A stretch of 6,038 nucleotides of DNA from Legionella genomosp. 1 (GTDB lineage Bacteria > Pseudomonadota > Gammaproteobacteria > Legionellales > Legionellaceae). Shown here piece after piece: positions 1-4,665 of the stretch. The notes beneath the pieces were generated by a model. It was not told the origin of the DNA. It did no database searches and saw only the letters and a list, made by a program, of their open reading frames with translations. Every line of letters starts with the position of its first letter. Within the stretch, counting starts at the first letter, position 1. A program made the translations under genes and the position numbers. The stretch lies in the NCBI GenBank assembly GCA_945865355.1, contig CAMBDN010000156.1, forward strand, positions 1 through 6,038, written 5' to 3'.

Positions 1-275
1 CCTGAATTTGATTTCACTACTTTATCCTGGCCTTTCTTAATCCAACCATAGGCTAGTTGTGTATTGTGTTGGGGATGAACACCATCTAAATAATAGTGAG
101 CATCATCCTTACCTTTGCTCTTTAGAGTCTCTTCTAGAAACGCTAAATAGGCTCTTTGTAACTCGGCATTGGCTTTGCCAGGAATTGTTTTTGCTTTTTT
201 ATAAACAAAATTAAGTCGGTGCAGTAATTGTCTCATTCCACTGATTGAATAGGTTTGATATAGGCGCGGATTTTT
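1..275 (-). pseudogene. IS630-family transposase, internal fragment truncated by the IS3 element
   Basis: The minus strand is open from 275 to the window edge, giving about 91 residues. They include SISGMRQLLHRLNFVYKK, PGKANAELQ and YYLDGVHPQHNTQLAYGWIK. The last segment carries the first catalytic Asp of the IS630/Tc1-mariner DDE domain (the family's D-x-VHPQHN-x-YGWI pattern), and the fragment ends in NSG just before the window edge. The N-terminal helix-turn-helix part, normally about 100 residues, is missing. The frame runs to the base where the IS3-family element begins (275) and does not resume on the other side of that element at 1610. The gene is therefore broken at its 5' end; whether its 3' end is intact lies outside the window. 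No function is expected. Confidence 0.85.
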
Positions 276-308
276 GGACGAAAAAAAGGTATTTTTAAGA
301 GCTATTCT
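275..308 (+). repeat. Left terminal inverted repeat of the IS3-family element
   Basis: Compared with the reverse complement of 1576-1609, the outer TGGA and an inner block TAAGAGCTATTC (12 of 12) match, while the A/T-rich middle is diverged. The paired conserved blocks (outer tip for cleavage, inner block for transposase binding) fit the two-part design of IS ends. The inner block lies just upstream of orfA. Confidence 0.75.
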
Positions 309-316
309 TCTAGTAT

Positions 317-324
317 AAGAGGAG
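317..324 (+). promoter_or_regulatory. Ribosome binding site of IS3 orfA
   Basis: AAGAGGAG lies 6 nt before the ATG at 331. It is a strong Shine-Dalgarno match and fixes the orfA start. Confidence 0.75.
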
Positions 325-330
325 AATAGA

Positions 331-624
331 ATGACCAAAAAGAGAAATTATTACACTGCATCAAAAAAATCAAAAATTGCCCTTGCTGCCATCGAAGGGA
401 AATTAACACAGGCTCAGCTGACTAGCGAATACGGTGTTCATCCCACCCAAATTAGGGCTTGGAGGCAAACAGCATTACAAGCGATATCCGACGTGTTTTC
501 CAACGCTCGAGACAAAGACAAAAAGGCACAAACAGAGCTTGTCGATGCTTTGTACGAAGAAATTGGTCGGCTCCAGGCACAATTGTCTTGGTTAAAAAAA
601 AAGTCTCTACCTGAGCCTAGATGA
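331..624 (+). CDS. IS3-family transposase OrfA (helix-turn-helix subunit)
   Basis: This is a 97-residue basic protein with the usual OrfA layout. A helix-turn-helix (about residues 10-50) contains KSKIALAAIEGKLTQAQLTSEYGVHPTQIRAWR, the HTH_Tnp_1 pattern that recognises the IS ends. It is followed by a charged, leucine-spaced helix (about 60-90, ending RLQAQLSWLKKK) that serves for multimerisation and leads into OrfB. The length is normal for the family. The start is the ATG with a strong ribosome binding site 6 nt upstream. The frame ends at TGA 622-624, just past a run of nine A residues where the ribosome or RNA polymerase is expected to slip to make the OrfAB transposase. OrfA alone usually represses transposition (family knowledge). 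Confidence 0.9.
   Translation: MTKKRNYYTASKKSKIALAAIEGKLTQAQLTSEYGVHPTQIRAWRQTALQAISDVFSNARDKDKKAQTELVDALYEEIGRLQAQLSWLKKKSLPEPR
594..602 (+). other. Nine-adenine slippery tract at the orfA/orfB junction
   Basis: The sequence is TT followed by nine A and then GTCTC. The orfB frame is closed by TAA at 593-595 and the orfA frame by TGA at 622-624, so the fusion must occur between 596 and 621, a stretch that contains most of this tract. The usual -1 shift from orfA would read three codons after the lysines and then stop at TGA 612-614. Only a +1 (or -2) change reaches orfB, giving SLYLSLDEKRKL. RNA polymerase skipping one A would do this. Confidence 0.7.
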
Positions 625-676
625 AAAACGTAAACTAAGCGATGACAGCGCTGAAATAACGATCCGAGAGCAGTGC

Positions 677-1453
677 ATGCTACTCGGATTGAGTGTTTCC
701 AGTTACTATTACAAAGCGTCTCCTATATCAGCAGAAGATGAGCGATTGATGGCGTTTCTGGATGAACATTATCTCCAATATCCATGCGAAGGTAAAATTA
801 AGCGCGCACAGTGGCTATCAAAAGAAGTTGGTTATCCTGTTGGTAAACGTCGTATCAAGAGACTTATGGAGGTCATGGGATTAGAAACCGTCTACCCAAA
901 GCCAAATACAAGCGTTCCGAATAAAGAGCACACCGTGTACCCTTATCTATTGCGAGATATCGATATCACAAGGCCTGATCAAGTATGGGCAGCGGATATC
1001 ACCTACGTCCGTATGAAAGGCGGTCATGTTTATTTGCTCGCCATTATGGATTGGTATAGTCGCTATGTGGTTCAATGGGCCGTTTCACCAACGCTTGAAG
1101 CTGAATTTTGTGTAGAAGCGCTGAGAAATGCCTTATTGCAAGGACAATGTCAAATCTTTAACACGGATCAAGGGGCGCAGTTCACCTCCAATGATTGGAT
1201 AAACACGCTGAAAGCTCATAAAATATCCGTCAGTATGGATGGACGAGGTAGATACCTTGATAATATTTTCATAGAGCGTTTATGGCGTAGTGTTAAGCAA
1301 GAAAAACTCTATCGGTATTCTTTTGAAACAATCGAAGAGGTTGAACTAGCATTAACGGAGTATTTTGATTATTATAACAACCGAAGACCACATCAGTCTT
1401 TCGGATACATCACACCAGCGAGAATGTACCTTGGCCACAACCAAAAAGTATGA
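677..1453 (+). CDS. IS3-family transposase OrfB (DDE integrase subunit)
   Basis: This is a 258-residue retroviral-integrase-type catalytic domain. An HTH_21-like region (about 20-72, ending KRRIKRLMEVMGLETVYPKP) precedes the rve core. The DDE triad is visible and complete: D107 in WAADITY, D164 in FNTDQGAQFTS, and E200 in YLDNIFIERLWRS. The 35-residue gap between D164 and E200 is the family norm. The C-terminus has YYNNRRPHQSFGYITPARMY, also standard. ATG 677 is the first conventional start, but the frame is open from 596 and the extra residues (LSLDEKRKL, then ITIREQCMLLGLS) are family-typical, so the active product is most likely an OrfAB fusion. Relative to orfA this frame is +1, which is not the canonical -1 arrangement. 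The segment CEGKIKRAQWL is diverged from the usual YGSRRMTAWL-like pattern. Confidence 0.9.
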   Translation: MLLGLSVSSYYYKASPISAEDERLMAFLDEHYLQYPCEGKIKRAQWLSKEVGYPVGKRRIKRLMEVMGLETVYPKPNTSVPNKEHTVYPYLLRDIDITRPDQVWAADITYVRMKGGHVYLLAIMDWYSRYVVQWAVSPTLEAEFCVEALRNALLQGQCQIFNTDQGAQFTSNDWINTLKAHKISVSMDGRGRYLDNIFIERLWRSVKQEKLYRYSFETIEEVELALTEYFDYYNNRRPHQSFGYITPARMYLGHNQKV

Positions 1454-1465
1454 GTTCCGTGTGTC

Positions 1466-1543
1466 ATGGCTTACCCACAGGGTCCACAGGCCTATCCGAG
1501 ACGATGAAAGCTCTCCTGGCCTATGGACTTGTGGATAAGCCAT
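1466..1543. repeat. Large imperfect hairpin behind IS3 orfB, with DnaA-box-like arms
   Basis: The left arm 1466-1492 (ATGGCTTACCCACAGGG, ending GGCC) and the reverse complement of the right arm 1518-1543 (ATGGCTTATCCACAAG, ending GGCC) match over most of 26-27 nt. They enclose a 25-nt loop. It lies inside the element, 13 nt after the orfB stop. The right arm contains, on the minus strand, a perfect TTATCCACA (DnaA-box consensus TTATNCACA); the left arm has TTACCCACA, one base off. It may end the transposase transcript, though no T run follows, or be a protein-binding or structural site of the element. The function is unknown. Confidence 0.7.
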
Positions 1544-1575
1544 TCTGAGAGCAACGTGATTAAATTAACAAACCG

Positions 1576-1609
1576 GGAATAGCTCTTATTTTTCCTGAAT
1601 TTTGTTCCA
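1576..1609 (-). repeat. Right terminal inverted repeat of the IS3-family element
   Basis: Read on the minus strand it starts TGGAACAAAATTC and then has TAAGAGCTATTCC, matching the left end over the outer 4 and inner 12 bases. It ends at 1609. The next bases (GATCCCCGG) have no counterpart at the left flank. Confidence 0.75.
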
Positions 1610-1674
1610 GATCCCCGGACCTATCTAACAATTATAAAACCAACTCAATCGGATGCCTTAGTGTTTTAGAGTAG

Positions 1675-1702
1675 TTGACTGTGATCCAAAAAAATGTTTA
1701 AA
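1675..1702 (+). promoter_or_regulatory. Possible promoter of the GIY-YIG unit
   Basis: TTGACT (1675-1680, 5 of 6 to the -35 consensus) is followed after 16 nt by TTTAAA (1697-1702, 4 of 6 to the -10 consensus). It would start transcription at about the first base of the 80-bp repeat, so the whole repeat would be in the 5' leader. Such matches are common in AT-rich DNA, hence the low confidence. The rest of 1610-1706 shows no gene. Confidence 0.35.
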
Positions 1703-1706
1703 GTTA

Positions 1707-1786
1707 CTCCGCACCCGTTCGTGCTGAGGAGGCGCGAATACGGATCGATGAAGTGGCAGTGAGTCCAACGCGCCGTCTCGAAGCAT
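1707..1786 (+). repeat. Left 80-bp inverted repeat of the GIY-YIG unit
   Basis: The outer block 1707-1736 begins CTCCGCACCCGTTCGTGCTG and ends GGAGGCGCG. The inner block 1766-1786 contains ACGCGCCGTCTCGAAGCAT. Within the unit the blocks can fold on each other: GGCGCG (1731-1736) pairs with CGCGCC (1769-1774), GAG (1726-1728) with CTC (1777-1779), and TGCT (1722-1725) with AGCA (1782-1785). This makes a REP-like imperfect stem with a 32-nt loop. It lies in the leader of the GIY-YIG gene, 31 nt before the ATG. Confidence 0.8.
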
Positions 1787-1806
1787 ACACAGGGATGGCA
1801 ATCAAT

Positions 1807-1810
1807 GGAG
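1807..1810 (+). promoter_or_regulatory. Ribosome binding site of the GIY-YIG gene
   Basis: GGAG lies 7 nt before ATG 1818. The nearer ATG at 1813 is out of frame, so the site supports 1818 as the start. Confidence 0.65.
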
Positions 1811-1817
1811 TTATGTT

Positions 1818-2129
1818 ATGTTTTGGGTTTACATTCTTCAATGTAGTGATAAAAGCTACTACACGGGCCATACCGATAACTTAGAAAACCGATTTGAACA
1901 ACATCAAAACAAAATGTTCTCTAATTGTTACACAAGCACACGACTGCCTGTTCAACTGATGTACTCGCAAGAATTTTCTACACGAGAAGAAGCACTTGCT
2001 GCTGAAAAACAAATACAGGGTTGGAGTCGCAAAAAAAAAGAAGCCCTAATTAAGGGGGACTGGCAGGCACTATCGGCGCATGCTTCGAGACGGCGCGTTG
2101 ACCTACCTACCAAATCGCAGCATCGGTGA
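1818..2129 (+). CDS. Small stand-alone GIY-YIG nuclease-family protein (UPF0213/YhbQ-like)
   Basis: This is a 103-residue protein made almost only of a GIY-YIG domain. VYIL (residues 4-7) stands for GIY and YYTG (14-17) for YIG. R25 in ENRFEQH and E63 in EALAAEKQIQGWSRKKKEALI are the expected catalytic Arg and metal-binding Glu. The conserved end IKGDWQAL is typical of this group. The family carries single-metal DNA-nicking domains, but members of this small group have no well-established cellular role (family knowledge). Residues 88-103 (ASRRRVDLPTKSQHR, after the core domain ends) are encoded by the right 80-bp repeat, so the natural C-terminus appears to have been replaced or extended by the repeat. 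The gene stands alone between inverted repeats, which suggests it acts on, or is carried by, those repeats. No signal peptide or membrane segment is seen. Confidence 0.85.
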   Translation: MFWVYILQCSDKSYYTGHTDNLENRFEQHQNKMFSNCYTSTRLPVQLMYSQEFSTREEALAAEKQIQGWSRKKKEALIKGDWQALSAHASRRRVDLPTKSQHR

Positions 2130-2159
2130 CGCGCCTCCTCAGCACGAACGGGTTCGGAG
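2080..2159 (-). repeat. Right 80-bp inverted repeat of the GIY-YIG unit
   Basis: This is the inverted partner of 1707-1786. Read on the minus strand, 2159-2130 differs from the left outer block at one base (A for C), 2129-2101 is the variable core, and 2100-2080 equals the left inner block. It overlaps the last 50 bp of the GIY-YIG gene. A small perfect hairpin CGAACGGGTTCG (2145-2156) sits in its outer block, and a T6 run follows at 2172-2177, so the structure might also end transcription; the spacing is too long for a standard terminator. Confidence 0.8.
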
Positions 2160-2259
2160 AAAATTCGGATATTTTTTCTAATTCTGTTCACTAAAGCTTA
2201 GGGATCGACAAACTACACCACTTATGATCTACTGCCCACCTTGCTGATTGGGGATAGAG

Positions 2260-2809
2260 ATGAATAAAGGGTTAATCGAACATTTTGAAAAGTTAACTGA
2301 TCCACGAGTAGAAAGAACCAAACGATATCCATTAATAGAAATTATTCTATTGATTATTGCAGGGACAGTATCTGGCTGTGATGGTTGGAAATCACTTAAG
2401 GATTTTGGTGAAGCCAAATTGGTTTGGCTCAGGAAATTCCTACCTTATAAAGATGGCATTCCTGTTGATGATACGTTAGCACGAGTTATGCGTAAAATTG
2501 AGACAAAAGAATTTCAAGCTTGTTTTATGAAATGGGTTCAATCTGTATCGGAAGTGACATTAGGTGATGTTGTGGCAATTGATGGAAAAGCCTTACGTCG
2601 GAGCCACAATCATCGGGAGGGAGTTCCCGCAATTCATATGATCTCGCATACGAACAGAAGCTTCGCCTGAAAATTTTGCTATCATGCGCCATATTGCATT
2701 GAACCTAATTAAAAATGACATAACAAGAAAAGCTAGTATGAAACGTAAACGGTTTATGGCGGCTTTAGAGGACGATTTCAGAGAAGCCATCATTAGGCAA
2801 GTAATTTAA
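2260..2809 (+). pseudogene. ISAs1-family transposase, internally deleted and frameshifted
   Basis: The N-terminal part (2260-2643) has LIEHFEKLTDPRVERTKRYP, then LIIAGTVSGCDGW, and the first catalytic Asp in VVAIDGKALRRS with AIHMIS after it. This is the DDE_Tnp ISAs1-associated layout. At about 2641-2645 the matching frame changes, and SRIRTEASPENFAIMRHIAL (from 2642) continues to TAA 2807-2809. This is the C-terminal end of the same family. Roughly 190 middle residues of a usual 370 or so, with the remaining catalytic acids, are gone. In the original frame the protein stops at TGA 2668-2670 after a few non-homologous residues. The start is ATG 2260 with GGGGA 5 nt upstream; a TTG at 2248 is possible but not needed by homology. 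It cannot encode an active transposase. Confidence 0.85.
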
Positions 2810-2824
2810 GATGCGTTTGCCCTG
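2810..2824 (+). repeat. Possible right end of the ISAs1-family element
   Basis: Directly after the transposase stop comes GATGCGTTTGCCCTG. On the minus strand it begins CAGGGCAAACGC, like ISAs1-family ends as I remember them. A left-end partner is uncertain: TAGGGATCGACAAAC at 2199-2213 matches only with a gap. Confidence 0.35.
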
Positions 2825-2840
2825 GATGTGTATGGTGATT

Positions 2841-2891
2841 ATGAGCAAATAGTCTTTCAAGACATTATGAGACCGCCGGAAGCTTGCTCAT
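2841..2891. repeat. Inverted repeat enclosing a small palindrome, behind the HD-GYP gene
   Basis: ATGAGCAA (2841-2848) and TTGCTCAT (2884-2891) are perfect inverted copies 35 nt apart. The loop contains the palindrome GTCTTTCAAGAC (2852-2863). It touches the stop codon of the minus-strand HD-GYP gene, where a transcript end would be expected, but no T run follows. The rest of 2825-2890 has no gene. Confidence 0.4.
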
Positions 2892-4414
2892 CACTTAATC
2901 TCATATTTTTTCTCAATAAATAATTTAACACAGGTATCCACAACGCGTTCATCATAGAGCGTCCCTTTATGATCCATTATCTCTTGTAACGCTGCGAGTA
3001 TACCTAAAGCTGGACGATAGGGACGATGGCTAAACATTGCATCGATAACATCCGCTACCATAAGAATTCGAGACTCGAGCGAGATTTCATTGGCTTTTAA
3101 ACCGCGTGGATATCCAGATCCATCGAGTCTCTCATGATGTTGATACACTATTTCTGCTACCGGCCAAGGAAAATCTATCATTTTAAGAACATCCCAGCCC
3201 GCCTTGGGGTGCGTCTTAATAATCTCATATTCCGCATATGAGAGTAGAGCTGGCTTAGAAAGAATTTCTGCGGGTACGTGTATCTTACCAATATCATGAA
3301 CAACGCAAGCCATACGGAGTCCTGTAATTTGTTCAGGGGTTAAGCACATCTCTGTTGCAATAGCCACTGACAAATCGGCAACACGACGTTGATGCCCGGC
3401 AGTATATAGGTCACGTTGTTCAACCATTGTGGCAATAGCTATAATGGTGTTATTGAGGCTGAGCTCTAATTTCTCTACCAGCTTTAAATGCTCCGAATAG
3501 ATACTTAGATGATCTATACCTAAAGAAATATCACTTGCTAGATTCTGTAGTAAAATAATGATGTCATCCGTTAATTCATGGGCTTCCTGTCCATAAACAA
3601 CTAATATATAGGGCTTCGTTTCTACAGACTTAATTGGAATAACCGCTACCGAATAAAATTTATGTTTCAAAGCAAACTCACGCTCAAATATATCGTGTTC
3701 ATCATATTGTATATCTTGGCGTACCAATAATTGATGGGAGTAGACTGCTTTTGCAACCTCTCCCATATGCTCTTCTGAATCAACGCTCAACTTCAACATA
3801 TCAAAATAACGCTTGTCGACGCCTTCAGCTGCAATAGGATGAATTAAATCACCTGATGTCACTGGAACATTTGCAACCCAAGCCGCTAAAAATCCACCCG
3901 AAGTAACAAGAACTTTACACATCTGGCTAATTAAAGTATTTACTGTCGTTTCATAAAGAAGGACTTGATTGCAACGCAGGATGACTTGATACATCATATC
4001 AAGCTCGGCATTTATTTTTTCAAGACCCACTCTTCTAGTGATATCGCGGATATTACATTGGATAACGCTAGTACTACCGACTAAATAACTATTACTAATG
4101 AACTCAACATAATGCCTCTCTCCCTGCTTCGTCTCAATAGGGAGGTCTTCATAGCGCACGTAACCTTTTTTTTGTAGCTCTATAAACTTGCTTTTATTTT
4201 CCACAATATTATTGATAAAACCTAAATCCCAGATGAATTTATCCAAGAGCTCATCTTTAGAATACCCTGACAACTTAGAAATATATGGATTAGCATCTAA
4301 GATTTTTCCGGTACCAGCATCTAAAATTAAAATTCCATCTTGAGCGGTTTCAAATAAACGCTGATAACGTTCTTCTAGCCCGATCTGTTGATATGCGGTT
4401 ATCCCTGTTTTCAT
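2891..4414 (-). CDS. PAS-GAF-HD-GYP protein, probable cyclic di-GMP phosphodiesterase
   Basis: This is a soluble 507-residue signalling protein with no membrane segment. An N-terminal PAS/PAC sensor (about 14-128) contains FETAQDGILILDAGTGKILDAN and ends IRDITRR. A GAF-like domain follows (about 140-302), then an HD-GYP domain (about 315-505). The catalytic signature is complete: H341 in GHQRRVADLS, H373-D374 in VVHDIGKIHVP, H402 in THPKAGWDVL, and HHERLDGSGYP at 426-436, with D455 in VADVIDAM. Such domains hydrolyse cyclic di-GMP using a metal centre and lower its level, typically affecting motility, biofilm and virulence (family knowledge). The PAS and GAF parts presumably gate activity by an unknown ligand. 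ATG 4414 was chosen because GAGG lies 5 nt upstream and homology begins there; a TTG at 4471 would add 19 unlikely residues. The RpoS-like -10 upstream suggests stationary-phase expression. It is separated from gatB by 251 bp, so probably monocistronic. Confidence 0.9.
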   Translation of the reverse strand: MKTGITAYQQIGLEERYQRLFETAQDGILILDAGTGKILDANPYISKLSGYSKDELLDKFIWDLGFINNIVENKSKFIELQKKGYVRYEDLPIETKQGERHYVEFISNSYLVGSTSVIQCNIRDITRRVGLEKINAELDMMYQVILRCNQVLLYETTVNTLISQMCKVLVTSGGFLAAWVANVPVTSGDLIHPIAAEGVDKRYFDMLKLSVDSEEHMGEVAKAVYSHQLLVRQDIQYDEHDIFEREFALKHKFYSVAVIPIKSVETKPYILVVYGQEAHELTDDIIILLQNLASDISLGIDHLSIYSEHLKLVEKLELSLNNTIIAIATMVEQRDLYTAGHQRRVADLSVAIATEMCLTPEQITGLRMACVVHDIGKIHVPAEILSKPALLSYAEYEIIKTHPKAGWDVLKMIDFPWPVAEIVYQHHERLDGSGYPRGLKANEISLESRILMVADVIDAMFSHRPYRPALGILAALQEIMDHKGTLYDERVVDTCVKLFIEKKYEIK

Positions 4415-4419
4415 TATTG

Positions 4420-4423
4420 CCTC
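4420..4423 (-). promoter_or_regulatory. Ribosome binding site of the HD-GYP gene
   Basis: On the minus strand GAGG is followed by CAATA and then ATG (4414-4412), a 5-nt spacing. For the alternative TTG at 4471 the nearest GAGG is only 2 nt away, too close, so this site decides the start. Confidence 0.6.
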
Positions 4424-4493
4424 AATGTAGGTGGTATAACTCGCATTATTGCAAGGCTGCAAATGTCTCAAATCCTCAGTAGTCCACCTTTTT

Positions 4494-4504
4494 TTAAGTA
4501 TAGT
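4494..4504 (-). promoter_or_regulatory. RpoS-type -10 element upstream of the HD-GYP gene
   Basis: Read on the minus strand, ACTATACTTAA matches the sigma-S extended -10 pattern KCTAYRCTTAA at 10 of 11 positions. The 17-nt-distant -35 region (CTTATA) is poor (3 of 6), which sigma-S tolerates. Transcription would start near 4487, giving a leader of about 73 nt. A sigma-70 holoenzyme could also use it, since TATACT is a good -10. Confidence 0.5.
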
Positions 4505-4535
4505 TCAATATCCTAAAAATATAAGAGATGCTTGG

Positions 4536-4565
4536 TAGCGCTTTGTGGGTAAGCCAATAGCGCTA
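4536..4565. repeat. Hairpin TAGCGCT/AGCGCTA with a DnaA-box-like loop
   Basis: TAGCGCT (4536-4542) and AGCGCTA (4559-4565) are a perfect 7-bp stem around a 16-nt loop. The loop includes TGTGGGTAAGCCA (4544-4556), whose complement TGGCTTACCCACA is the same 13 bases found in the left arm of the IS3 hairpin (1467-1479). It lies about 30 nt upstream of the candidate -10 of the HD-GYP gene, so it could be an operator. The remaining spacer 4566-4665 contains no gene and no clear terminator for gatB. Confidence 0.4.
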
Positions 4566-4665
4566 TTTTATAACTCAAAATGCCACTACGGTGAAAAACT
4601 GGATCACATATCGGCAAACTTCATACTGTTGAATTAGGGTGTATTGACGCTTATAACCAGGATAT

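Larger units (their letters stand above)
275..1609 (+). mobile_element. IS3-family insertion sequence, 1335 bp, both ends present
   Basis: The element is bounded by imperfect inverted repeats that begin TGGA at the left and end TCCA at the right. It contains the two overlapping frames orfA and orfB typical of IS3-family copy-out/paste-in elements, and its length is within the family range (1.2-1.6 kb). The left flank (IS630 fragment) and right flank share no direct repeat of 3-5 bp next to the ends, so no target duplication is visible. The IS630 reading frame does not continue after the right end. This suggests a deletion or recombination after insertion, or a target that was already rearranged. 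The transposase catalytic residues are intact, so the copy may still be active if orfA and orfB can be fused during expression. Confidence 0.85.
1707..2159. mobile_element. Putative mobile GIY-YIG unit: one gene between 80-bp inverted repeats
   Basis: The 453-bp unit has two 80-bp ends in inverted orientation. Each end is an outer block of 30 bp (29 of 30 identical), a 29-bp core of equal length but only about 11 of 29 identical, and an inner block of 21 bp (21 of 21 identical). Between them is a single GIY-YIG gene whose 3' end runs into the right repeat. The G/C-rich repeats stand out from the AT-rich surroundings. No target duplication is seen at the outer edges. The layout resembles a gene with its own terminal repeats; whether it moves by its own nuclease or as a passenger is unknown. 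Confidence 0.6.

Noticed and set aside
1352..1543. Open frame of 63 codons on the minus strand over the end of IS3 orfB
   Set aside because: It overlaps the well-supported transposase frame and the hairpin; the protein has no recognisable domain.
1466..1543. Replication origin suggested by DnaA-box-like nonamers
   Set aside because: There are only two sites, both in an IS hairpin, with no AT-rich unwinding region, dnaA/dnaN genes or further boxes.
1707..2159. CRISPR array or integron attC sites formed by the 80-bp repeats
   Set aside because: There are only two copies, in inverted orientation around one gene, with no direct-repeat/spacer pattern and no convincing attC R'' and R' boxes.
1952..2191. 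Open frame of 79 codons on the minus strand opposite the GIY-YIG gene
   Set aside because: It is antisense to a clear GIY-YIG domain and crosses the right repeat, with no supporting motif.
2229..2417. Open frame of 62 codons on the minus strand over the start of the ISAs1 transposase
   Set aside because: It is a shadow of the plus-strand transposase frame.
2593..2793. Open frame of 66 codons on the minus strand in the ISAs1 remnant
   Set aside because: It is antisense to the transposase C-terminal piece, which has clear family similarity.
4469..4471. TTG as the start of the HD-GYP gene
   Set aside because: The purine-rich site is only 2 nt away and the added 19 residues resemble nothing; ATG 4414 has a well-spaced GAGG.
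4566..4665. Rho-independent terminator behind gatB
   Set aside because: No stem followed by a T run is visible on the minus strand in this stretch.
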